From Bacillota bacterium (GTDB lineage Bacteria; Bacillota; Desulfotomaculia; Desulfotomaculales; Desulfotomaculaceae), in NCBI GenBank assembly GCA_023481335.1, contig JAMCWI010000034.1, forward strand, positions 1-8,769: a stretch of 8,769 nucleotides of DNA. Reading direction: 5' to 3'. This document shows, one piece after another, positions 1-5,652 of the stretch (position 1 is the first letter of the stretch; every line of letters starts with the position of its first letter). The notes beneath the pieces were generated by a model that made no database searches, was not told the origin of the DNA, and was given only the letters and a program-made list of their open reading frames with translations. The position numbers and the translations under genes were made by a program.

Positions 1-8
1 GACAAAAT

Positions 9-14
9 GGGAGG
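9..14 (+). promoter_or_regulatory. Ribosome binding site of purC
   Basis: GGGAGG lies 9 nt before the ATG of purC, close to ideal Shine-Dalgarno spacing. The purC frame is open back to the window edge, so this site, together with the family-typical N-terminus, is what fixes the start at 24. A TAA at 16-18 in another frame could be the stop of an upstream gene, but five codons are too few to identify one. Confidence 0.75.
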
Positions 15-23
15 ATAAAACAT

Positions 24-731
24 ATGCAAAAGCTCGAAATGATCTATGAAGGCAAGGCCAAAAAGGTGTATCGCACTGACAACCCTGATTTGTTCTGGGT
101 GGAGTACAAGGATGACGCCACCGCCTTTAACGGACAAAAGAAAGGCACCATTGACAACAAAGGGATCGTCAATAACAAAGTATCCGCATTGTTTTTTGAG
201 CTGCTGGAAAGCAAGGGCATCCCAACCCATTTTGTCAAGCTGGTCAACGACCGTGAAATGATTGTCAAAGCCCTGGAGATTATTAAGGTAGAAGTGGTAG
301 TTCGCAACATTGTGGCAGGTTCCCTGGCCAAAAGAGTCGGTCTGCCAGAAGGGACCATTTTGCCCAAGACCGTGCTTGAATATTATTATAAAGATGACGC
401 CCTGGGCGACCCCCTGATCAACGCCTCACACATCGCTGCATTGGATTTGGCCACCCCCGAGCAGATGGAACTGATCAAGGAAACCGCACTGCAAGTAAAC
501 GAAATCATGCGAGATTATTTAGCCCCGGCAAACATAGATTTAATTGACTATAAATTAGAGTTTGGCGTCCATAAAGGCGAGGTAATCCTTGGGGACGAAA
601 TCTCCCCCGACACCTGCCGCTTCTGGGACAAAACCACCAAAGAAAAACTGGACAAAGACCGCTTCCGCCGCGACCTCGGCAACGTAGAAGGCGCTTATCA
701 GGAAGTATTGAGAAGACTTAGCCTGGCTTAG
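24..731 (+). CDS. purC: Phosphoribosylaminoimidazole-succinocarboxamide synthase (SAICAR synthetase)
   Basis: This enzyme condenses CAIR with L-aspartate, using ATP, to give SAICAR in the cytoplasmic purine pathway. The 235-residue product has the usual bacterial length and is a single PurC domain. Visible signatures are the N-terminal nucleotide-binding motif YEGKAKKVY (residues 8-16), the signature VEVVVRNIVAGS (89-100), DLIDYKLEFG (172-181) and LGDEISPDTCRFWD (189-202). The ATG at 24 follows a good ribosome binding site and gives the normal short N-terminus before YEGKAKK. It is the first complete gene of the window and is separated from purS by 321 bp of repeat-rich DNA, while all later genes are tightly packed. 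Its substrate is made by PurE (with or without PurK) and its product is used by PurB; neither gene is visible here. No defect is seen, and I am very sure of the assignment. Confidence 0.98.
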   Translation: MQKLEMIYEGKAKKVYRTDNPDLFWVEYKDDATAFNGQKKGTIDNKGIVNNKVSALFFELLESKGIPTHFVKLVNDREMIVKALEIIKVEVVVRNIVAGSLAKRVGLPEGTILPKTVLEYYYKDDALGDPLINASHIAALDLATPEQMELIKETALQVNEIMRDYLAPANIDLIDYKLEFGVHKGEVILGDEISPDTCRFWDKTTKEKLDKDRFRRDLGNVEGAYQEVLRRLSLA

Positions 732-750
732 GGGTATTCCTTTGGGGTCG

Positions 751-785
751 GCCATCAGCCGTCAGCCGTCAGCCGTCAGCTTTTT
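751..785 (+). repeat. Heptamer array, left arm (GCCRTCA units plus T5)
   Basis: One GCCATCA unit and three GCCGTCA units run in tandem from 751 to 778, followed by GC and TTTTT at 781-785. The unit is the reverse complement of the GCTGAYR unit in the arrays at 828-850 and 998-1032. The T run makes it resemble a terminator, but the array cannot form a strong hairpin with itself; its partners lie downstream. Confidence 0.85.
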
Positions 786-827
786 GGTTTTTGTCCCTGA
801 GCAAAATGCTTGAATTAAGCGTAACCT

Positions 828-850
828 AAAAAAGCCGATGGCTGATGGCC
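828..850 (-). repeat. Heptamer array, short internal copy (A6 plus GCYGATG units)
   Basis: Six A (828-833) are followed by GCCGATG, GCTGATG and GCC, in the same orientation as the right-hand array and inverted relative to the left one. GGCTGATGGCC (840-850) is a perfect 11-bp inverted match to GGCCATCAGCC (750-760). The pairing extends to 750-766 with 834-850 at 15 of 17 positions. A small GC-rich hairpin (GGCCG 847-851 with CGGCC 859-863) overlaps its end. Confidence 0.75.
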
Positions 851-883
851 GGCGGCGACGGCCCTAAAATGCAGACCGTTTGA

Positions 884-988
884 GAAGCAAAGGGAAGCAA
901 AGGGACGGTTCTCTTGCTTCCTCCGCCAAGACTAGTTACATTCCTTTGCAGAATCAGTAGAACCGTCCCCATGCTTCACCCATGCTTC
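884..988. repeat. Imperfect palindrome with GGGACGGTTCT core and duplicated 10-bp flanks
   Basis: GGGACGGTTCT (902-912) and AGAACCGTCCC (959-969) form a perfect 11-bp inverted repeat around a 46-nt loop. The stem continues outward through direct duplications on both sides: GAAGCAAAGG at 884-893 and 894-903, and CCATGCTTCA at 969-978 and 980-989. Bases 894-912 pair with 959-977 at 17 of 19 positions, and GAAGCA 884-889 pairs with TGCTTC 983-988. From memory, GGGACGGTTCT-type sequences are common in intergenic DNA of Clostridia and near IS200-like (Y1) transposases. That link is not shown by this sequence. Confidence 0.75.
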
Positions 989-997
989 AATGAAATC

Positions 998-1032
998 AAA
1001 AAGCTGAAGGCTGACAGCTGATGGCTGACAGC
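998..1032 (-). repeat. Heptamer array, right arm (A5 plus GCTGANR units)
   Basis: AAAAA (998-1002) is followed by GCTGAAG, GCTGACA, GCTGATG, GCTGACA and GC. The array is the inverted counterpart of 751-785, with mismatches confined to the variable unit positions. It ends 7 bp before the AGAGGAGGG ribosome binding site of purS, so folding of this arm could affect access to that site. Confidence 0.85.
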
Positions 1033-1037
1033 AAATA

Positions 1038-1046
1038 AGAGGAGGG
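1038..1046 (+). promoter_or_regulatory. Ribosome binding site of purS
   Basis: AGAGGAGGG precedes the GTG at 1053 with 7 nt between AGGAGG (1040-1045) and the start codon. It decides the start: upstream in the same frame there is a TGA at 1026-1028 and no other ATG, GTG or TTG. Confidence 0.8.
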
Positions 1047-1052
1047 TTTAAC

Positions 1053-1301
1053 GTGTTTCAAGCTAAGATTTACGTAACCCTTAGGAAAAGCGTATTGGAT
1101 CCCCAGGGCGGAGTGGTGCGGAAATCTTTGTTCGCCCTGGGCTACCAGAACGTACCTGAGGTGCGCATCGGGCGTTATATGGTGGTGGATTTGGAGGTTG
1201 CCCACCGGGAAGAAGCAGAAAAGCAAGTCAAGGATATGTGCGATAAGCTGCTGGTGAACCCGGTCATTGAAGACTATACATTTGAATTGGTGGAGGTGTA
1301 G
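1053..1301 (+). CDS. purS: Phosphoribosylformylglycinamidine synthase, subunit PurS
   Basis: PurS is the small structural subunit of the three-part FGAM synthase of Gram-positive bacteria and archaea. It bridges PurQ and PurL and helps pass ammonia between them. The 82-residue product has the normal family length. It shows the typical opening KIYVTLRKSVLDPQG (residues 5-19), followed by VRKSLFALGY (22-31), VRIGRYMVVDLE (37-48) and a C-terminal strand ending in YTFELVEV. The start is GTG, set by a strong ribosome binding site just after the repeat element. It is the first gene of a compact block purS-purQ-purL-purF-purM-purN-purH, and the stop is only 3 bp before purQ. The immediate partnership with purQ and purL confirms the call. 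Confidence 0.96.
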   Translation: MFQAKIYVTLRKSVLDPQGGVVRKSLFALGYQNVPEVRIGRYMVVDLEVAHREEAEKQVKDMCDKLLVNPVIEDYTFELVEV

Positions 1302-1304
1302 CGC

Positions 1305-2006
1305 GTGAAATTTGGAGTGGTGGTTTTCCCCGGCTCCAATTGTGACGCCGACTGCCTGCACGCCATTCAAACCGTAACCGGGCAGCCTGCGGAATACATT
1401 TGGCATAAGTCCGGCAGTGTTGATGGCTTTGACTGCATCGTACTGCCCGGCGGATTTTCCTACGGAGATTACTTGAGGTGCGGTGCTGTGGCCAGGTTTT
1501 CGCCGGTCATGACGCCGGTCATTGAGTTTGCCCAAAGGGGCGGCCTGGTGATGGGCATTTGCAACGGGTTCCAGGTCCTCACCGAAGCCGGTCTGCTTCC
1601 CGGTGCCCTGCACCGCAATAAGAATTTGCAGTTCCTCTGTCACGATACCTACTTGCGAGTTGAAAACAATACGACCCCCTACACCTGCTTAGCCGCCGAA
1701 GGGCAGGTCATCAAAGTTCCCATTGCCCACGGCGAAGGAAACTACTTTGCAGACCCTGAGACCCTCCGGCAGTTGGAGGAAAATAAACAGGTTTTATTCC
1801 GCTACTGCGATCCTCAAGGAGAAATCACCCCGGCAGCCAACCCCAACGGTTCTCTCAACAATATTGCCGGCATCTGCAATCAGCAGGGCAACGTTCTGGG
1901 CATGATGCCTCACCCCGAGCGCTGTGCCGAGGCCGTTCTGGGCAATACCGACGGACAACTGATCTTTCAATCCCTACTGGATTTCTGGCAGAGGAGGTGC
2001 GGCTAA
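1305..2006 (+). CDS. purQ: Phosphoribosylformylglycinamidine synthase, glutaminase subunit PurQ
   Basis: PurQ is the class I glutamine amidotransferase subunit that hydrolyses glutamine and supplies ammonia to PurL for FGAM formation. The 233-residue protein is the usual length and a single triad-type domain. The nucleophile is Cys86 in GICNGFQVL, and His203 and Glu205 in PHPER complete the catalytic triad. GGFSYGDYLRCGA (residues 49-61) is the PurQ-specific oxyanion/Q-loop region. It starts at GTG 1305, with GGAGG at 1292-1296 inside the end of purS, and its TAA abuts the purL ATG, so the three FGAM synthase subunits are probably made by coupled translation in similar amounts. All catalytic residues are present. 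Confidence 0.98.
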   Translation: MKFGVVVFPGSNCDADCLHAIQTVTGQPAEYIWHKSGSVDGFDCIVLPGGFSYGDYLRCGAVARFSPVMTPVIEFAQRGGLVMGICNGFQVLTEAGLLPGALHRNKNLQFLCHDTYLRVENNTTPYTCLAAEGQVIKVPIAHGEGNYFADPETLRQLEENKQVLFRYCDPQGEITPAANPNGSLNNIAGICNQQGNVLGMMPHPERCAEAVLGNTDGQLIFQSLLDFWQRRCG

Positions 2007-4232
2007 ATGGCTTTAGACCCTCAAGTATGGCGTGAAATGGGCCTGACCGACTCTGAATATGATAAAATCGTGGAAATATTAGGCCGTCAGCCCAACTACG
2101 TGGAAGTGGGCATCTTTGCCGTCATGTGGTCGGAACACTGCAGTTATAAAACCTCCCGACCGGCCTTAAAGACTCTGCCCACCGACGGCCCGGCGATTTT
2201 GCAAGGCCCGGGGGAAAATGCCGGCATTGTGGATATCGGCGATGGACAGGCTGTGGTCTTTAAAATCGAAAGCCACAACCACCCCTCCGCCATTGAACCC
2301 TATCAGGGTGCTGCCACCGGTGTGGGCGGCATTTTGCGAGACATCTTTACCATGGGCGCCCGGCCCATTGCGGTGTTGGACAGCCTGCGCTTCGGGTACC
2401 TGGACAACCCCCGGGTGCGTTATTTGTTTGACGGCGTGGTGGCCGGCATCAGTGGTTACGGCAACTGCATAGGCGTGCCCACCGTGGGCGGCGAAGTGTA
2501 TTTTGCAGACAGTTACGAAGACAATTGCCTGGTCAATGTCATGTGTGTGGGTTTAATTGACCAGAAGGATATAAAGAAGGGTCTCGCGGCGGGCATTGGC
2601 AACCCCGTTATGGTGGTAGGCGCCAAAACCGGCCGGGACGGCATCCACGGGGCCACCTTTGCCTCGGAGGAATTATCCGAGGAAGCCGCCGAAAGGCGGC
2701 CTGCGGTACAGGTGGGGGACCCCTTTATGGAAAAACTCCTGCTGGAGGCCTGCCTGGAAGTCATTAAAACCGGTTATGTGGTGGGCATTCAGGATATGGG
2801 CGCAGCGGGCCTTACCAGTTCTTCCTGTGAAATGGCCAGCCGGGCCGGCACCGGTCTGGAAATGGATTTGGCCCTGGTGCCCCGGCGGGAAGAGGGCATG
2901 ACTCCCTATGAATTGATGCTTTCGGAATCCCAGGAGCGCATGCTGCTGGTGGTGGAGAAGGGAACAGAAGAGAAGGTGCAGGAGATCTTTGCCAAATGGG
3001 ATCTGGACGCCGTGGTGGTGGGCCAGGTGACCGGGGACGGCATTCTCCGTTTAAAGGAAGGCTCCCGGGTGGTGGCGGAGATTCCCGCCAAGGCATTGAC
3101 CGAAGAGGCCCCGGTGTATCACCGGCCCACCCAGGTGCCCGCCTACCTGGAGGAAGTACAAAACTTTCCCCTGGATTCCCTCAATATGCCCCAGGATTAT
3201 AACGAAGTGCTGATGAAACTGCTGGCCTCTCCCAACATTGCCAGCAAGGAGTATGCTTATAAGCAATACGATTATATGGTAGGTCTCAACACCGTGGTCA
3301 CACCGGGTTCCGACGCGGCGGTTCTGCGGGTTAAGGGCACCCGAAAGGGCATTGCCATGACCACCGACTGCAACGGCCGCTACTGCTACCTGAACCCCAA
3401 AACCGGGGCTGCCATCGCAGTGGCGGAGGCTGCCCGCAACCTGGTTTGTTCCGGCGCCAAACCCCTGGCCGTCACCAACTGCCTGAACTTTGGCAACCCG
3501 GAAAAGCCTGAGGTGATGTGGACCATCTGGCAGTGTATTGAAGGTATGGCCGAGGCCTGCCGGGCCCTGGAAACCCCGGTGACCGGCGGCAACGTAAGTT
3601 TATACAATGAGACCAAGGGCAACGCGGTGTATCCCACGCCCACCATCGGCATGGTGGGTCTGGTGGAAGACCTGGACAAGGTATGCACCCAGGGCTTTAA
3701 GCAAGAGGGAGACGTCGTTTTCCTGCTGGGCGAGAACCTGCCGGAATTTGGCGGCAGCGAATACTTAAAAGTTTATTTTGGTCTTGAAAAGGGATCTTGT
3801 CCTTCTCTTAATTTAGAGCTGGAGAAAACAGTTCAGCAATTCGTGCTGGGGGAAATCCGGAGCGGCCTGATCAAGTCTGCCCATGACTGTTCCGAGGGCG
3901 GGCTGGCCGTGGCCCTGGCGGAATGCTGCATTTCAGGCGGTATTGGCGCCGACATCACCATGGTGCGCCGCTTCAGGGGAGACGCCCTGCTCTTCGGCGA
4001 ATCCCAGTCCCGCATTGTCATCAGTGTCGCTGGAAATAACGTTGTGGAACTGGTGAAGAAACTGGTGGATGCCGGCGTTCCCTACACCCAGCTGGGGAAT
4101 GTGGGGGGCGATTCACTGATCTTCAATGTGGTCAATCCCGGCTGCACCGGCTGTGGCGGTAATTTAGTGAACCTGCCCGTTAAAACCATGGAAGAAACCT
4201 GGCGGGGGGCAATACCATGCTTAATGAAGTAA
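2007..4232 (+). CDS. purL: Phosphoribosylformylglycinamidine synthase, synthetase subunit PurL
   Basis: This ATP-dependent synthetase subunit converts FGAR to FGAM using ammonia from PurQ. At 741 residues it is the 'small' PurL that needs PurS and PurQ, not the roughly 1300-residue fused enzyme of proteobacteria. It has two repeated AIRS-like halves. The first carries SEHCSYK (42-48), FKIESHNHPSA (85-95) and IQDMGAAGLTSSSCEMA (261-277). The second carries TGGNVSLYNET (526-536), SAHDCSEGGLAVALAE (624-639) and GESQSRI (664-670). The ATG immediately follows the purQ stop, with GAGGAGGTG at 1991-1999. Its last 16 bases overlap purF. Two oddities are a Cys713-x-x-Cys716 pair in a glycine-rich stretch near the C-terminus and a sharply AT-rich patch at 3761-3840 around codons 586-611. 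The ends match the family (WRGAIPCL), so the gene looks intact. Confidence 0.98.
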   Translation: MALDPQVWREMGLTDSEYDKIVEILGRQPNYVEVGIFAVMWSEHCSYKTSRPALKTLPTDGPAILQGPGENAGIVDIGDGQAVVFKIESHNHPSAIEPYQGAATGVGGILRDIFTMGARPIAVLDSLRFGYLDNPRVRYLFDGVVAGISGYGNCIGVPTVGGEVYFADSYEDNCLVNVMCVGLIDQKDIKKGLAAGIGNPVMVVGAKTGRDGIHGATFASEELSEEAAERRPAVQVGDPFMEKLLLEACLEVIKTGYVVGIQDMGAAGLTSSSCEMASRAGTGLEMDLALVPRREEGMTPYELMLSESQERMLLVVEKGTEEKVQEIFAKWDLDAVVVGQVTGDGILRLKEGSRVVAEIPAKALTEEAPVYHRPTQVPAYLEEVQNFPLDSLNMPQDYNEVLMKLLASPNIASKEYAYKQYDYMVGLNTVVTPGSDAAVLRVKGTRKGIAMTTDCNGRYCYLNPKTGAAIAVAEAARNLVCSGAKPLAVTNCLNFGNPEKPEVMWTIWQCIEGMAEACRALETPVTGGNVSLYNETKGNAVYPTPTIGMVGLVEDLDKVCTQGFKQEGDVVFLLGENLPEFGGSEYLKVYFGLEKGSCPSLNLELEKTVQQFVLGEIRSGLIKSAHDCSEGGLAVALAECCISGGIGADITMVRRFRGDALLFGESQSRIVISVAGNNVVELVKKLVDAGVPYTQLGNVGGDSLIFNVVNPGCTGCGGNLVNLPVKTMEETWRGAIPCLMK

Positions 4233-5641
4233 AACCCTTTGTGCTGCCGGATAAGCCGGTGGAAGAATGCGGTGTCTTTGGTATTTATGCTCCCGGGGCG
4301 GATGTGGCCAGGATCACCTACTATGGTCTGTATGCCCTGCAGCACCGGGGCCAGGAAAGTGCCGGCATTGCGGTGGCGGATGGCAGACAGGTGGAACTGC
4401 ACAAGGGAATGGGGCTGGTGCCGGAGGTATTTACCGGGCACACCCTTGACCGTTTTTCCGGCCATCTGGCCATCGGTCATGTCCGTTATTCCACCACCGG
4501 CGCCAGCCAGCCCCTGAATGCCCAGCCGCTGGTGTTTCGCTATGCCAAGGGCATGCTGGGCCTGGCCCACAACGGCAATTTAACCAACATCACCGACCTC
4601 AGGAGTCAACTTGCCTCCACCGGCTCGGTGTTCCAGTCCTCCACCGACAGTGAAGTGCTGGTGAATCTAATTGCCCGCTACAACGCCAACAGCCTGGAAG
4701 AAGCCCTTATGAAGTGCATGATTGATGTAAAAGGGGCTTACTCCCTGCTTATTATTACGGAGAACGCCCTGTACGCCGCCCGGGACCCCCACGGGTTCCG
4801 ACCCTTGTGCTTGGGTCGTTTAGGGGATCACTATGTCATTGCTTCGGAATCCTGTGCCTTAACCACCGTGGGGGCCATCTTCCTGCGGGACGTGGAGCCC
4901 GGCGAGATCCTCCGCATCGACCGCGAGGGTTTGCACTCCACCCGGGGTTTTCAGGCGCCAAGTCCCGCCCACTGTATCTTTGAATATATTTACTTTGCCC
5001 GGCCGGACAGCACCATGGACGGTTTCAACGTGAATAAAGTGCGCCGGGAAATGGGACGGCAGCTGGCCAGGGAATATCCGGTGGAAGCGGATATCGTCAT
5101 CCCGGTGCCGGATTCCGGCACTGCCGCCGCCAGGGGCCACGCGGAGGAATCCGGTATCCCCTTTGAAGAGGGGTTGATGAAAAACCGCTATATTGGCCGT
5201 ACCTTCATTCAGCCCACCCAGCAAATGCGGGAAATCGGTGTCCGGCTGAAGCTTAACCCCATCCGGGAAGTGCTTAAGGGAAAACGGGTGGTGATGGTGG
5301 ATGACTCCATTGTGCGGGGCACCACCAGCCAAAAATTGGTGGCCATGCTGCGGGAGGCCGGGGCCGAAGAAGTGCACATGTGCATCAGTTCACCGCCGGT
5401 GCTGCGCTCCTGCTACTACGGCATCGACACCTCGGATGAACAGGAACTGATTGCGGCCCAAATGCCCCTGGAAGAGATCCGGCGCAGCATAAATGCAGAC
5501 GGGTTGCACTACCTCAGCCTGGAAGGGCTGCTGGATATTTTTGCGCCCAAGCAAAACCACTTCTGCACCGCTTGCTTTAACGGCAACTACCCGGTGGAAG
5601 TGCCCAAGCCCAAGGAAAGCGGCAAATATAGTCTGGAATAG
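4217..5641 (+). CDS. purF: Amidophosphoribosyltransferase (glutamine PRPP amidotransferase)
   Basis: PurF catalyses the committed step: PRPP plus glutamine gives 5-phosphoribosylamine. The 474-residue protein starts with an Ntn-type glutaminase domain whose nucleophile is Cys18 in EECGVFGIY. The preceding 17 residues are therefore a propeptide expected to be removed. The glutaminase region shows LQHRGQESAGIA (41-52), GHVRYSTTG (87-95), LAHNGNLTN (116-124) and ARDPHGFRPL (188-197). The phosphoribosyltransferase half has the PRPP-binding motif VVMVDDSIVRGTT (358-370). Cys253, Cys399, Cys450 and Cys453 (CIFEYIYFARPDS, SCYYGIDT, FCTACF) match the 4Fe-4S ligands of the Bacillus-type enzyme, which is known to be oxygen-labile and feedback-inhibited by purine nucleotides. 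The ATG overlaps the end of purL by 16 bp, with only a G-rich stretch (4201-4209) as ribosome binding site. Confidence 0.98.
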   Translation: MLNEVKPFVLPDKPVEECGVFGIYAPGADVARITYYGLYALQHRGQESAGIAVADGRQVELHKGMGLVPEVFTGHTLDRFSGHLAIGHVRYSTTGASQPLNAQPLVFRYAKGMLGLAHNGNLTNITDLRSQLASTGSVFQSSTDSEVLVNLIARYNANSLEEALMKCMIDVKGAYSLLIITENALYAARDPHGFRPLCLGRLGDHYVIASESCALTTVGAIFLRDVEPGEILRIDREGLHSTRGFQAPSPAHCIFEYIYFARPDSTMDGFNVNKVRREMGRQLAREYPVEADIVIPVPDSGTAAARGHAEESGIPFEEGLMKNRYIGRTFIQPTQQMREIGVRLKLNPIREVLKGKRVVMVDDSIVRGTTSQKLVAMLREAGAEEVHMCISSPPVLRSCYYGIDTSDEQELIAAQMPLEEIRRSINADGLHYLSLEGLLDIFAPKQNHFCTACFNGNYPVEVPKPKESGKYSLE

Positions 5642-5652
5642 GGGGAGTACCT

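Larger units (their letters stand above)
751..1032. mobile_element. Candidate non-autonomous repeat element with inverted heptamer-array ends, filling the purC-purS gap
   Basis: The 321-bp gap between purC and purS (732-1052) has no credible gene. Almost all of it is a 282-bp block whose ends are inverted copies: 751-785 against 998-1032 pair at 30 of 35 positions, and 34 of 40 if extended inward to 790 and 993. Each end is about four 7-bp units plus five T or A on the inner side. Inside are a third array (828-850) and a separate palindrome (884-988). No transposase and no clear target-site duplication are seen (left flank ends GGGGTCG, right flank starts AAATAAG). A MITE-like or REP-like insertion is my inference. 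The alternatives are a locally expanded repeat or a structured RNA leader. Outside the block, 732-750 is plain spacer and 1033-1052 carries the purS ribosome binding site. Confidence 0.4.

Noticed and set aside
1..18. C-terminal end of an upstream gene (perhaps purB) stopping at TAA 16-18
   Set aside because: Only five codons are visible and they give no family information; all that can be said is that a stop exists in that frame.
543..572. Promoter inside the AT-rich end of purC (TTGACT at 544-549)
   Set aside because: No -10 element at proper spacing, and the bases encode the conserved DLIDYKLEFG motif.
751..792. Rho-independent terminator after purC (GC-rich repeat followed by TTTTT)
   Set aside because: The array before the T run cannot form a strong hairpin with itself; only a 4-bp CGGC/GCCG pair is available, about 20 nt away. 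Its true partners are downstream and would pair the T run with A runs.
751..1032. CRISPR-like array
   Set aside because: The units are 7 bp in direct tandem without spacers, and the arrays are in opposite orientations.
807..1038. Small ORFs in the gap (for example 807-830, 838-867, 971-1021, 1021-1038)
   Set aside because: They are 5-16 codons long, lie in repeat sequence, and have no ribosome binding site.
996..1643. Minus-strand ORF of 215 codons across purS and purQ
   Set aside because: It lies opposite two well-identified genes, has no family-like motif I recognise, and its end is made of the repeat array.
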